Shown one piece after another: positions 1 through 8,429 of a stretch of DNA of 64,000 nt. Numbering within the stretch: position 1 is the stretch's first letter; every line of letters starts with the position of its first letter. Below the pieces are notes generated by a model. The model had not been told where the DNA came from, made no database searches, and saw only the letters and a program-made list of their open reading frames with translations. The DNA is from JAFDZO01 sp044226845 (lineage in GTDB: Bacteria; Bacteroidota; Ignavibacteria; Tepidaquicellales; Tepidaquicellaceae): NCBI GenBank assembly GCA_044226845.1, contig JBGAGG010000011.1:1-64000 (forward strand). Direction: 5' to 3'. Position numbers and translations under genes: made by a program.

Positions 1-75
1 CGTGATTTCGTCAAATGATGAAATACTGTAGTATCTCGTCGCCGGTGTTGTCGGTTTTAATTTACGTAGTGCCAT
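1..75 (-). CDS. rplB: 50S ribosomal protein L2, N-terminal fragment
   Basis: The first 25 codons of a minus-strand gene cut by the window edge. The translation opens MALRKLKPTTPATRYYSISS, matching the N-terminus of bacterial ribosomal protein L2, which binds 23S rRNA near the peptidyl-transferase centre. The ATG is the complement of 73-75. In most bacteria rplB follows rplW inside the S10 operon; here the next gene upstream on the same strand is an unrelated hypothetical gene ending at 277, so L2 seems to be the first gene of its transcription unit. The identification rests on only 25 residues but the match is good. Confidence 0.85.
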   Translation of the reverse strand, partial: MALRKLKPTTPATRYYSISSFDEIT

Positions 76-206
76 TATAGTCGAAAATTATATCGTTTAA
101 CTAAATAAATTGATGCTTTTTTGGGCAAGCTACAAATTACGCATAATGCTTTAAAAAGTCAAGGTAAGGAAGAGTGGGGAGAGGGCGGATTAGTTTGAGA
201 GATCTC

Positions 207-230
207 GTTCCGATGCTCCAGCATCGGAAC
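207..230. repeat. Perfect intergenic hairpin upstream of rplB
   Basis: Ten-base arms GTTCCGATGC and GCATCGGAAC surround a TCCA loop. No T-run follows on either strand, so it is not a plain terminator. It lies in the 200 bp between rplB and the next gene and resembles the short palindromes scattered through other gaps of this chromosome. Confidence 0.7.
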
Positions 231-276
231 GGAAAATTCAATAACGAAATTGGCTAGCTAAGAAATTAGGTAAAAT

Positions 277-843
277 TTACTGGAAATATTCTTCAATTAA
301 TTTAATATTCATTATTTCATTTAATTTCTGCGAACGATATTTTGTAGGTACATTTTTAATAAATAGCTGTACAATTTTGAATATTTCAGGAACAATTTTC
401 AATGACCAAACTTTTGTTGGATCTTGATCAAACTTTCTGTTAAAAGTTAAATGCATAACTTCTTTACCCGCTCTAATTCTAAAACTTCTAATTGTACTAG
501 TTTCGTCACCACTTAAATTAAACCAATCATCGCTTGTAGGAAAAAAATCTTGTGCCAAAGCGTCATTGGGATGTTGAGTACTTTTCTTTTTAGTAAAGAA
601 AAAAATAATCAATGTTCTACAATGGTTAACTAAACTTTCTAAATATACATGCTTATGATTTATTAATCTTTCAAAACTTTCATGATTAAAAGACGAATCA
701 ATTGTTTTATTATTAACTAATAAATACCTAATTTCTATGAGGCAAGTGGCACAATGCAACAACATCGCGACCTCATAGTGAAAATGTTGTGAAAGAAATA
801 ATTTCAAAAATTCATCAGTTAATGCAATTTTTTTTTCTTCCAA
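277..843 (-). CDS. Hypothetical protein (188 aa)
   Basis: Not recognised. It is a soluble, mostly helical-looking protein with no signal peptide or membrane segment. A central stretch reads SFRIRAGKEVMHLTF, a basic and histidine-containing pattern of the kind seen in helical HEPN-like proteins, but this is too weak to assign a fold. It lies 14 bp downstream of the zinc-ribbon gene at 858-1205, which is itself 5 bp downstream of the barrel gene at 1211-1792. The three could be one minus-strand transcript. Its base composition is more AT-rich than that of the housekeeping genes nearby, which may point to acquisition. Confidence 0.7.
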   Translation of the reverse strand: MEEKKIALTDEFLKLFLSQHFHYEVAMLLHCATCLIEIRYLLVNNKTIDSSFNHESFERLINHKHVYLESLVNHCRTLIIFFFTKKKSTQHPNDALAQDFFPTSDDWFNLSGDETSTIRSFRIRAGKEVMHLTFNRKFDQDPTKVWSLKIVPEIFKIVQLFIKNVPTKYRSQKLNEIMNIKLIEEYFQ

Positions 844-857
844 TTTTTATTTTTAAA

Positions 858-1205
858 TTATCCAAGTTTACATTTACAATTTGGGCAAACACTTGTATAG
901 TCTTTCATTGTAGTACCCAGGTAAATAAATAATAATCCGATTAATACCGGAGTGAATAACACACCTACTACTATCATTATTATTCCTGAAGTAGAAGTTT
1001 TACTCCATCGTAATGGAAAAACATTTTGCTTACAATACGGACATGTTATTTGACCTTGTGATAGAGTGGAGTAAAGAGGATAAATATTTATCTGATAAAA
1101 TTCTTTATCATGTTCAAAATAATATTTTGCAAGCTCATCAAAATATTGTCTGTTAGTTTGATAATATTGTGATAACTCATGAGGAGTTGGCTTATTATCT
1201 GTCAT
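858..1205 (-). CDS. LITAF-like zinc-ribbon membrane protein
   Basis: A 115 aa protein with two CPxC knuckles, C55/C58 and C107/C110, flanking a hydrophobic segment of about 22 residues (74-96). Two CPxC pairs around a membrane-inserted stretch, with a C-terminal CPNCxxxLG-type ending, is the layout of LITAF-like zinc-ribbon proteins, in which the two cysteine pairs jointly bind zinc while the hydrophobic segment sits in the membrane surface. The N-terminal 50 residues are charged and rich in tyrosine. The gene is tightly packed between the barrel gene 1211-1792 and the hypothetical gene 277-843. The family call is from the motif layout; the role here is unknown. Confidence 0.65.
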   Translation of the reverse strand: MTDNKPTPHELSQYYQTNRQYFDELAKYYFEHDKEFYQINIYPLYSTLSQGQITCPYCKQNVFPLRWSKTSTSGIIMIVVGVLFTPVLIGLLFIYLGTTMKDYTSVCPNCKCKLG

Positions 1206-1210
1206 CGAAT

Positions 1211-1792
1211 TTATAATCTAATATTAATTCCAATTGAACTAGAGACACTTTTATATTTATATAGTGTGCTGTAATCAGTTACTCCTACCTGCATGTCTAT
1301 ATAAGGTAAGTGGGTATCAAAATCAAAATATTTATAAGAAACGTCAGCAAAAATATCTAACTTTGGATTTATGCTGTATGCTAACCCACCTCCTAGGTTA
1401 TACATAACTCCTTTATAACTGTTCGAGGATGGCGTAATAGCAATGTTAATTCCTAATTCAGTTTTTAAGTAAGGTTTAAATTTGTCACTGGGAAATATTC
1501 CAATTGCCACAATATGAGGAATAAAAAAATTTATATCATTAACTTTAAAATATTCTAAACCGAGCCCTGCTTTTAAATTTGGAATAAAATTGTACACAGA
1601 ACTTACACCAAGCGAAAATGAAATAGGTTTATCAATTTTTATGTCTTTAAATGTTGTTTTAGAAGTTCCAATAGTTCTATCTATATCTAAACTGCTTGCG
1701 CTTACAAAACCAATATAAGGGGAAACTTCAAATTTACTTTGAGAATAACAAAGTGATGAGAATAAAAAGATAATCAAAACTAGGGGTCGCAT
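1211..1792 (-). CDS. Small outer-membrane beta-barrel protein
   Basis: A 193 aa protein with a signal peptide (about residues 1-17, ending LCYSQ) followed by alternating hydrophobic/polar strands of the OmpX/OmpA-barrel kind and a C-terminal strand ending in leucine. It is a clear paralogue of the protein at 2938-3528: both begin MRPL, share the SKFE(V/I)SPYIG(F/Y) start of the mature chain, and share a late YKYFDF(D/N)TH motif. Function is unknown. A ~50 bp block upstream (1837-1892) also precedes two neighbouring envelope genes, which suggests shared expression. Confidence 0.8.
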   Translation of the reverse strand: MRPLVLIIFLFSSLCYSQSKFEVSPYIGFVSASSLDIDRTIGTSKTTFKDIKIDKPISFSLGVSSVYNFIPNLKAGLGLEYFKVNDINFFIPHIVAIGIFPSDKFKPYLKTELGINIAITPSSNSYKGVMYNLGGGLAYSINPKLDIFADVSYKYFDFDTHLPYIDMQVGVTDYSTLYKYKSVSSSIGINIRL

Positions 1793-1836
1793 TAGCTTTA
1801 AATTTAGTTAACGAATAGTATAATTAATTATCCCAT

Positions 1837-1892
1837 AATTTGCCCTAAAATTTTATAAAAATAAATGGGAAAGAGGGGGAAGAATGATACCG
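1837..1892 (-). promoter_or_regulatory. Shared upstream block, copy 1
   Basis: About 55 bp containing AATTTGCC, then TTTTATAAAAATAAATGGGA and GGGGAAGAATGATACCGC. The same block occurs at 2503-2560 and, slightly shorter, at 3563-3610. Each copy sits 22-45 bp upstream of a minus-strand envelope gene. It is probably a promoter or operator region spread by gene duplication; the TATAAAA core could be a -10 region. Confidence 0.55.
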
Positions 1893-2145
1893 CCCCCTTC
1901 CCCGACTAAAGTCGGGTACTCCCCTCAAGGGGAGAATTAGTTTACTTGGTTCGAAAAGTTTTGGGAAGAAGAAATCAAAACTCTCCCCTCGAGGGGAGTG
2001 GCGAGAGTAACGAGCCGAGGGGTGTTATAGCGCATGAATCACAAACACAATTGCCACGGGTTTTAACCCGTTGATAAAATTCATAAGCAATGAAACCCCC
2101 CTCCTTACTAAGGAGGGGCAGGGTGTGGTTAACAATATTTTAAAC
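1893..2145. repeat. Intergenic palindromes and dispersed repeats
   Basis: A gene-free stretch with several short inverted repeats: CTCCCCTC/GAGGGGAG at 1983-1998, a related TACTCCCCTCAAGGGGAG around 1919, and a GCCACGGGTTTTAACCCGT element around 2050. That last element returns at about 2710 with the same flank (ATAAAATTCA). These look like short dispersed intergenic repeats, not genes. Confidence 0.65.
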
Positions 2146-2481
2146 CTAATGCCCTCCGCCGGCAAGTCCGAAATATAATAAGACTGCCAGTAGTACTCCG
2201 CCGGCAATTGCAATTCCCAGCACGAACTTTTCACCTGTCTTCTGCTTTTTATCATGCTCAGTTTTATCACCGTATTTTATGCACTCTGCGCTCTTCTTTT
2301 GGAGATAATCTTTTTCAAAATCTGTATAAGTAGTTGAATCTCTTTTTTGCAGCTCTAGAAAAAGCTTATCTGTGCAGGGAGAATATGTTTCTTCTTTTGA
2401 TATGTCTTTGCTGCTCTGACAGGCGGAAATACTTATAAGTAAAAAGAATAGAACCGGAATTAAAGCTTTGAAATTATTCAA
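2146..2481 (-). CDS. Small lipoprotein with C-terminal membrane helix
   Basis: A 111 aa protein. A signal sequence ends in the lipobox ISAC at residues 18-21, so the mature protein should be lipid-anchored through Cys21. The middle is charged and helical. A hydrophobic helix near the C-terminus (VLGIAIAGGVLLAVLLYFGL) is followed by a short GGH tail. A lipoprotein that also has a C-terminal membrane helix is unusual for a protein this small. Function is unknown. The upstream block at 2503-2560 is shared with the two barrel genes on either side. Confidence 0.75.
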   Translation of the reverse strand: MNNFKALIPVLFFLLISISACQSSKDISKEETYSPCTDKLFLELQKRDSTTYTDFEKDYLQKKSAECIKYGDKTEHDKKQKTGEKFVLGIAIAGGVLLAVLLYFGLAGGGH

Positions 2482-2502
2482 GATAGTTTAAAGTTATTTT
2501 TT

Positions 2503-2560
2503 AATTTGCCATAAAAATTTTATAAAAATAAATGGGAAAGATGGGGAAGAATGATACCGC
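2503..2560 (-). promoter_or_regulatory. Shared upstream block, copy 2
   Basis: Near-identical to the block at 1837-1892 over AATTTGCC...TTTTATAAAAATAAATGGGA...GGGGAAGAATGATACCGC, placed 22 bp upstream of the lipoprotein start. It is one of three copies in 1.8 kb. Confidence 0.55.
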
Positions 2561-2830
2561 TCCGCCTTGGCGGACTTTCAGCCCCTCAGTCCCTCCCGCC
2601 GGCGTTTATCCCGCACCTATTGCGGGAGCGGGACAGGCTCTCCTTTAAAAAGGAGGGGATGCCGCGCAAGTTCGTAGGGGCGTATTGCAATACGCCCCTA
2701 CATTGAGCTGATAAACTAATTGCCACGGGTTTCAACCCGTGGATAAAATTCAAATGCTATGAAATCCCCCTCCTTCCGAAGGAGGGGGAAGAGCCTGTCC
2801 CGCACTTGATGCGGCAGAGTGGTCAGAAAT
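2553..2830. repeat. Intergenic dispersed repeats
   Basis: Gene-free and palindrome-rich. 2553-2602 holds a GATACCGCTCCGCC...CAGCCCCTCA element whose reverse complement recurs inside island 1 at 34317-34366. Around 2700 is the palindrome GGGGCGTATTGCAATACGCCCC. Around 2710 a second copy of the GCCACGGGTTTCAACCCGTG element occurs. Nothing coding is seen here. Confidence 0.65.
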
Positions 2831-2937
2831 TTTTTACATGAAAGTTTTGCAGACTCTTACATTTATAATACTCACAAACAAAAAAGGGAGAGACCTTGTT
2901 GGCTCTCCCCTCATACTTTTCCTTCTTCTGATCTCTT

Positions 2938-3528
2938 TTATAAATGAATACTTACGCCGAAAGTACCATAAACATTATTATATTTATATACAGTATTGTA
3001 ATTAGTAGCGCCGACAGATAGTGCAAGGTAAGGTTGGTGGGTATTGAAATCAAAATATTTGTAAGAAACATCTGTATATATATCCAGCCTGTCACTCAGA
3101 CTGAAAGACGCTCCCACACCAATAGAATACATCAAACCTCTATAACTATCTGATGATTTTGTTGAAGCATTTGTCATCCCGAGCTGTGCTTTTACATAGG
3201 GCTTGGCATATTTGAGAGGGAAAACTCCATATGCTGTAACATAAGGTGTGAAAAAACTAATATCATCAACTTTAATAAATTCAGCCCCTGCTCCGGCTTT
3301 AAATTTAGGATTTATATTGTACAGTACATTTGCACCAAAAGATATTGAAAGAGTTTTTTGAACTTCATTATCTGAAGAGTATTTAAAATCATCTATATGG
3401 GAATCAATAGTAAATTTATTCACACTATTATATCCAATATAGGGAGAAATTTCAAATTTACTCTGTGAATAAGATTGAGAAAAGCAAAATGATAATAATA
3501 TAACAATAGTTAAAAATAGGGGGCGCAT
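2938..3528 (-). CDS. Small outer-membrane beta-barrel protein (paralogue)
   Basis: A 196 aa paralogue of 1211-1792. I take the ATG at 3528: it gives a signal peptide MRPLFLTIVILLSF...SYSQ that aligns with the paralogue, whereas the longer frame to 3564 uses TTG and adds 12 charged residues inside the shared upstream block. The mature chain opens SKFEISPYIGY and shows repeated amphipathic strands typical of 8-strand barrels. The family is common in this phylum, usually without known function. The two paralogues flank a lipoprotein gene, suggesting local duplication. Confidence 0.8.
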   Translation of the reverse strand: MRPLFLTIVILLSFCFSQSYSQSKFEISPYIGYNSVNKFTIDSHIDDFKYSSDNEVQKTLSISFGANVLYNINPKFKAGAGAEFIKVDDISFFTPYVTAYGVFPLKYAKPYVKAQLGMTNASTKSSDSYRGLMYSIGVGASFSLSDRLDIYTDVSYKYFDFNTHQPYLALSVGATNYNTVYKYNNVYGTFGVSIHL

Positions 3529-3562
3529 AAATTTATTTAAAGTTTTAGAAAATTTTTGTTCC

Positions 3563-3610
3563 AATTTGCCTTAAATTTTTATAAAAATAAATGGGAAAGA
3601 TGGGGAAAAA
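3563..3610 (-). promoter_or_regulatory. Shared upstream block, copy 3
   Basis: A third copy of the block seen at 1837 and 2503 (AATTTGCC...TATAAAAATAAATGGGAAAGA), 35 bp upstream of the ATG at 3528. Its last bases diverge from the other copies. Confidence 0.5.
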
Positions 3611-3686
3611 TCGAACGAAACCTTTTCCCCGCCAATTCAGTCTAAGCAGATACCCTCGCTATTTCCTCTAATCAAATATCTCGCAA

Positions 3687-5381
3687 ATGAATAAACTTCT
3701 TCTTTTTTTCTCAATTATTATATTTTCCTTTACTTCTGCAAATGCGCAGACGGATATAGCATCCATAAAAACCGCTGAGACTTACCTGAATAACAAAGAG
3801 TGGGATAAGGCAATCGATGCCTACAAAATGCTTATCCAAAGGGACAGGTATAACGGCAGCTACTACACCACTCTGGCAGAGCTTTATTACACTACAAAAA
3901 ATTACAAGGAATCGATTAAGAGCTATGAAGAAGCAATAAAGACCGGCTATGTATCGGAGTCTTCCGCTTACAATATCGCCTGCTGCTATGCGCTCTCCGG
4001 TGATGCAGATAATGCAGTGAAATGGTTAAGGACGGCAGCGAAAAATAAATTCAAAAATCTTGATGAGAAAGTAAACAAAGATTCTGACTTCGATAAAATT
4101 AGAAACGACGAAAAATTTAAAACCTACCTTGCGCATACAGTGGATAAAACATCGAGCAGGACTGAAGTATGGAAGGCAGATATAAATTTTCTGAAGGAAA
4201 GAATGGAGCAGACACATTACAATATCTATGAGACGCTTACTAAAGAACAGTGGGATAAAGAATTTTCGGAGCTGCTGGATAACATTGATAACTTAGATGA
4301 CGAGCATATAAATACAGAGCTTGCAAAAATAGTTGCAAGCGTTGGCGACGGGCATACAATTTTATTCCAAGCGCCTAAAAACGGAGGCAAGCAGGAAGAG
4401 TATAAGATAAAATTTTATAAATTTAAGGACGGACTTTTTATAAAAGGAATTACAAAAGATTATGCGCAGTACAACGGTATGAAGGTTACAAAGATCGGGA
4501 AGTATAAAACTGAAGATGCTCTTAAAAAAATAAGTGAGGTAATCCCCCATGATAATGAGCTTGGAATTGACTGGCTTACACCAAGGTATCTGATGAACAA
4601 CGATTACTTATACGGGCTTGGCATAAACGATTCCAAAGATGTGCTGAAGCTTGAGCTTGAAGATAATGCAGGCAAAAAAGTTACTGCGGATATAAAAAAA
4701 TCTGTTTCTGATTTTAATGCAAATTTCCACGGGCAAAATGCCGATGAATATGTTTATGCAAACGAAGGCTCCGCTGCTCCCCTGCCGTTATATCTAAAGC
4801 ACGGCACTGAAATGTTCTGGTTTGAGCATCTTACCGATGTGAATTTTGTATATATGCAGGTGAACGGAATAAGCAACAACGGCAGTGTAAAGATAAAAGA
4901 TTTTTACGATAAGGTTTTTAAGTTCATAGATTCAAATAATGTTGAGGGAATAATAATTGATCTGAGGCTGAACAGCGGCGGTAATAATTTTCTGAATAAA
5001 TATCTGATAAATAATTTTATAAGGTATGATAAAATAAACAAGAAAGGAAAAGTATTTACGATTATAGGAAGGAATACTTTTTCAGCGGCTATGAATTTAG
5101 TCGGTGACCTTGAAAACAGCACGCAGACAATTTTCATAGGAGAGCCGACGGGCTCGCGTCCGAATTTCACGGGAGAAATAAATTTTATTGAGCTGCCGAA
5201 TACTGGGATAAAAGTCAGCGCATCGAGCCTGTACTGGCAGAAGTCAGTTTCATCCGATAAAAGAAAATGGGTCTTCCCGGAAATTTATACTCCGCTGAGT
5301 TTTTCCGATTACAAAAATAATGTAGACCCTGCAATGAATGCAGTTTATGATTACATAAATTATCTGAAGAAGGCGCAATAG
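3687..5381 (+). CDS. TPR and S41 peptidase-like exported protein
   Basis: A 564 aa protein with signal peptide (1-21, ending ANAQ). Residues ~25-130 hold two to three TPR-like helical repeats (EKAIDAYK, NYKESIKSYEEAI, YNIACCYALSGD). The C-terminal third is an S41 (C-terminal processing protease-like) domain: IIIDLRLNSGGNN, then GRNTFSAA with the presumed nucleophile Ser466, then GEPTGSRPNF. S41 peptidases cut exported proteins; many TPR-S41 fusions in Bacteroidota act in the periplasm or on the surface. It stands alone between the barrel gene and a palindrome-rich gap. Substrate is unknown. Confidence 0.8.
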   Translation: MNKLLLFFSIIIFSFTSANAQTDIASIKTAETYLNNKEWDKAIDAYKMLIQRDRYNGSYYTTLAELYYTTKNYKESIKSYEEAIKTGYVSESSAYNIACCYALSGDADNAVKWLRTAAKNKFKNLDEKVNKDSDFDKIRNDEKFKTYLAHTVDKTSSRTEVWKADINFLKERMEQTHYNIYETLTKEQWDKEFSELLDNIDNLDDEHINTELAKIVASVGDGHTILFQAPKNGGKQEEYKIKFYKFKDGLFIKGITKDYAQYNGMKVTKIGKYKTEDALKKISEVIPHDNELGIDWLTPRYLMNNDYLYGLGINDSKDVLKLELEDNAGKKVTADIKKSVSDFNANFHGQNADEYVYANEGSAAPLPLYLKHGTEMFWFEHLTDVNFVYMQVNGISNNGSVKIKDFYDKVFKFIDSNNVEGIIIDLRLNSGGNNFLNKYLINNFIRYDKINKKGKVFTIIGRNTFSAAMNLVGDLENSTQTIFIGEPTGSRPNFTGEINFIELPNTGIKVSASSLYWQKSVSSDKRKWVFPEIYTPLSFSDYKNNVDPAMNAVYDYINYLKKAQ

Positions 5382-5395
5382 AAAAATTTTACTTT

Positions 5396-5417
5396 CTCCC
5401 TATATATAGGGAGGATT
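5396..5417 (+). terminator. Terminator-like palindrome after the S41 gene
   Basis: Perfect 18-bp palindrome CTCCCTATATATAGGGAG followed by ATTTTCTTTG, 15 bp past the stop codon. Confidence 0.6.
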
Positions 5418-5525
5418 TTCTTTGAAGAATAATTTATTCTTTTTATATTGGAAGTGATGAAATGGCGGGATAGTGAACTGGTGAAATAGCGCATCTCGTC
5501 ACAGGTTTCTAATTTCGCTTCACTT

Positions 5526-5700
5526 CAAAATCCGACATGAAATGTTGCTCCGTCGGATTTCCAAAAAAATCAGTACTGTAAAAACAACAACGGGTTTTTC
5601 AAAATCCGACATGCAGCGAACTCAATGTCGGATTTTTCAAAAGTCAATTACTGAAAAAACAACACAGGATTTTGAAAATCCGACAAAAATCCGACGAAGA
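5526..5700. repeat. Imperfect tandem repeat with TCGGATTT palindromes
   Basis: Two imperfect units of roughly 75 bp, each made of AAATCCGACATG, a short spacer, a GTCGGATTT arm, then a TACTGTAAAAACAAC-like tail. A third partial unit follows. A related piece is at 56160-56375. The 63-codon reading frame through this stretch is the repeat itself, not a gene. The rest of 5418-5775 holds no gene. Confidence 0.65.
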
Positions 5701-5769
5701 GAAGAAAAAAAAATGCAAATTGTAAAACGATAGAGAAATTCAGAAACCCGTCAAAAATTCGTCATAGCA

Positions 5770-5806
5770 ATAAAAAAGGCGAAGATTAAAATTCAACCTT
5801 CGCCTT
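5770..5806 (-). terminator. Intrinsic terminator of the beta-helix gene
   Basis: Arms AAGGCGAAG and CTTCGCCTT, with a T-run on the minus strand, 22 bp past the stop of the 5829-7316 gene. Confidence 0.75.
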
Positions 5807-5828
5807 GTTATAATTAATTTACCGGAGC

Positions 5829-7316
5829 TTATCGGCGTAATTCATAAAAACCGATAGACGGAGTTTCAAGCCTTTGATTGAGGAAGAAATCCTCTGCCAC
5901 GCTTCCTATTTTAATGCCTGTTTCATAGCAGACTGAACCCGTTGATATTTTAAAACCATCCGGACTTTGCAAAGAAGGATTCACAAATGCGGGGTTGCCG
6001 GAAATATTTCCTTTGGCTAAAAATGCAGGGACATCTCCCGAAGCAAAGCAGTTATTTGAAATTGCCCAGTATTGAGAATAATCTCCGCTGGCTGTAAGAT
6101 AATTCTGGGGAACAGAGTTATAGTTAGGCTTATAAATTATGTTATTTTTAAATTCGTTATTTGAAGGTGGATTACGAAGTCCGAAATCAGCATCGAGCGC
6201 AAAGGTTTCTTTGCCGATTGTATTGTAAGTTGTATTGAACAATATTTTGATTTCCTTATAAGTATTCCACGGAGAAGTATTATTTACATCATAATACCAT
6301 CTGAACGGAGCGCTTGTTCGCACTATAAGATTGTTATAAACCGCAAAATTTTCCGAGACGGGATTCGCGGCAAACTCATTTTTTTCATTGGAAATTATTA
6401 CTCCGTGCATGGGTCTGCTGTAGCCTGAAGTAATTCTATTGTATTCATCACCGGTAGTATAAATAAAATTGTTGAAGACTATTCCGTTTCTGGAATTATC
6501 CATTACGATACCGCCGTTGTAACAATTATAAATTTGGTTGTTAGATATTTTAAAAACATTACTTCTTGTAAGTTTTATACCTTCACCCCAGTTGTTGTAT
6601 ATTTTATTATTATTAATAAATGCTGATTCCCAGATAAATTCAGAAGTAGAATATGGTAAATAATTATATTTGAAATAAGTTTCTATAGCAGCATGCCATT
6701 TGCCGGCATCTCCTAAAGCTCTGTTGCGGTTGCTAAGGCAGGTATTGAATATTTGACAGTTTTCCAAGGTAAAATTTGAAGAGCCGACATAAATTCCCGC
6801 TGCAAAAATGTTATTGATTGAACAATTTCTGATTGAAATAAAATTGCAGTATTTAGATTCGCTTAAAATATTAATGCCTGAACCCGTTAAATTGTTTCTG
6901 ATTTCAAAACCTGAAATATCTATGTAGATAGAATTTTTTATTGTTAAAATTGCTTCATTCTCAGCATAGATTCCTCCGGTTCCGTCAAAAACCACTGACT
7001 CTCCGGGATATGGTCTTAAAAAAATATATCCTAAATCGGTTCCGGTTTTGATAATAACTTCTTTGAATGAAGTATACACTCCGCCCCTGACATAAATAGT
7101 ATCACCGTTAATTGCTTTAGAGACGGCTTTAAAGAGTGTTTTGACAGGAAGAGTAACTTCTCTTCCGGAATTTAAATCGTTCCCGTTTACCGGGTCAACA
7201 AAAATGGTTCTATCATAGGGAGTATTCGAGGGAGAAACTATAGTGGCTGATTCTTTAGTGCATGATGAAAACAAAACGAGGGAAATAAAAACTAAAAATA
7301 GATATGCTATTTTCAT
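5829..7316 (-). CDS. Right-handed beta-helix lipoprotein
   Basis: A 495 aa lipoprotein; the signal sequence ends FSSC with Cys19 as the lipid site. After IFVDPVNGNDLNSG (the DUF1565-like entry to parallel beta-helix proteins), the chain shows many short parallel-beta-helix repeats of the N-N-x-I-Y/F-N type (ISNNQIYNCYNGGI, VFNNFIYTT). Such proteins are often pectate-lyase-like polysaccharide-binding or -cleaving surface proteins, but no catalytic set is evident here, so no substrate is proposed. A single gene with its own terminator. Confidence 0.75.
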   Translation of the reverse strand: MKIAYLFLVFISLVLFSSCTKESATIVSPSNTPYDRTIFVDPVNGNDLNSGREVTLPVKTLFKAVSKAINGDTIYVRGGVYTSFKEVIIKTGTDLGYIFLRPYPGESVVFDGTGGIYAENEAILTIKNSIYIDISGFEIRNNLTGSGINILSESKYCNFISIRNCSINNIFAAGIYVGSSNFTLENCQIFNTCLSNRNRALGDAGKWHAAIETYFKYNYLPYSTSEFIWESAFINNNKIYNNWGEGIKLTRSNVFKISNNQIYNCYNGGIVMDNSRNGIVFNNFIYTTGDEYNRITSGYSRPMHGVIISNEKNEFAANPVSENFAVYNNLIVRTSAPFRWYYDVNNTSPWNTYKEIKILFNTTYNTIGKETFALDADFGLRNPPSNNEFKNNIIYKPNYNSVPQNYLTASGDYSQYWAISNNCFASGDVPAFLAKGNISGNPAFVNPSLQSPDGFKISTGSVCYETGIKIGSVAEDFFLNQRLETPSIGFYELRR

Positions 7317-7393
7317 AAGAGAGAAATGTTAGTTACTCTCAATTTAGAAATTAAAGTTTAAATATACAATTATAATTATATAAAGTTATTCAT

Positions 7394-8365
7394 TTATTCT
7401 TTGATAAGCTTATCTATCAAATCCAGCACAGTAAGATTATCTGCCTCTGCATTGAAATTTAAAATAAGGCGATGACGAAGAACAGGTTTTGCAACTGCCT
7501 TCACATCATCAATTGACGGAGAGTATCTGCCGTTAAGAATACACTGAGCCTTTGCGCCTAAAATAAGATACTGCGATGCTCTTGGTCCTGCGCCCCATTG
7601 GATGTAGTCCTTAACGTATTTAGGAACGTTGTTATTATTCGGTCTCGTTTTGCCAACGAGAGTAACTGCGTAGTTTATGACTTCATCTGCAACAGGGACT
7701 TTGCGAACAAGTTCCTGAAACATAATTATATCCTCTCTGGAAAATACCTTCTCCGGAGCAGGTTTGTACATAGTAGTAGTCTTCTTTATGATTTCAATTT
7801 CATCTTCATGGGTAGTATAATCCAGCCAGAGATTGAACATAAATCTGTCCTGCTGCGCTTCAGGCAGCGGATACGTTCCTTCCTGCTCGATAGGGTTTTG
7901 TGTAGCAAGCACAAAGAACGGCTCGCGGAGCGTATATGTAATTCCCGCAGCGGTAACTTTATGCTCCTGCATGGCTTCAAGCAATGCAGATTGTGTTTTA
8001 GGCGGAGTTCTGTTTATCTCATCCGCTAAAAGCATATTGGTAAAAATAGGTCCTTTGATGAATTTGAAATTATTCTTGCCGTCAACTGATGGTTCAAGTA
8101 TTTCAACACCGGTTATATCCGACGGCATAAGGTCAGGAGTGAACTGTATACGGTTGAATTCAAGATCTAAAACTTCCGAGAGAGTTTTTATCAAAAGGGT
8201 TTTTGCAAGCCCCGGCACTCCGATAAGAAGACAATGCCCGTTGGATAGAATTGTAACAAGTATCTGTTCAATGATATCCTGCTGGCCAACAACAACTTTA
8301 GCGACTTCGCTTTTTAATGAGAGGTATTTTGTATTTAATTTTTTGACAAGCTCTACGTCAGACAT
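7394..8365 (-). CDS. MoxR-family AAA+ ATPase
   Basis: 323 aa, the usual MoxR length. Walker A is GVPGLAKT (49-56), Walker B is MLLADEIN (111-118), and sensor 1 lies in the FFVLATQNPIEQEGTYPLPEAQ stretch, diagnostic for MoxR. A C-terminal lid domain ends the chain. MoxR ATPases act as chaperone-like remodellers, often with DUF58 and von Willebrand A proteins. Those partners are absent here, and the neighbours are M16 peptidases, so the usual operon is not present. The start is well set at 8365. Confidence 0.9.
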   Translation of the reverse strand: MSDVELVKKLNTKYLSLKSEVAKVVVGQQDIIEQILVTILSNGHCLLIGVPGLAKTLLIKTLSEVLDLEFNRIQFTPDLMPSDITGVEILEPSVDGKNNFKFIKGPIFTNMLLADEINRTPPKTQSALLEAMQEHKVTAAGITYTLREPFFVLATQNPIEQEGTYPLPEAQQDRFMFNLWLDYTTHEDEIEIIKKTTTMYKPAPEKVFSREDIIMFQELVRKVPVADEVINYAVTLVGKTRPNNNNVPKYVKDYIQWGAGPRASQYLILGAKAQCILNGRYSPSIDDVKAVAKPVLRHRLILNFNAEADNLTVLDLIDKLIKE

Positions 8366-8429
8366 TTTTCAATTAACAATTAGGAATTAACAATTAACGG
8401 ACAACTAACAACTGGCAACTGACAACTAG
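8366..8429. repeat. Low-complexity intergenic repeat
   Basis: Runs of AATTAACAATTAGGAATTAACAA and ACAACTAACAACTGGCAACTGACAACTAG-type short units fill the gap between the MoxR and M16 genes. Similar text occurs at 61370-61410 and 37140-37180. Confidence 0.5.

Noticed and set aside
2025..2270. 81-codon minus-strand frame
   Set aside because: Runs through intergenic palindromes and overlaps the real lipoprotein gene in another frame; low-grade composition.
3529..3564. TTG-started N-terminal extension of the barrel gene
   Set aside because: Adds 12 charged residues before a good signal peptide and lies in the shared upstream block; the ATG at 3528 aligns with the paralogue.
5542..5733. 63-codon plus-strand frame
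   Set aside because: The sequence is an imperfect tandem palindromic repeat and the protein has no sensible composition.
7598..8390. Plus-strand frames inside the MoxR gene
   Set aside because: Antisense shadows of a strongly conserved ATPase.
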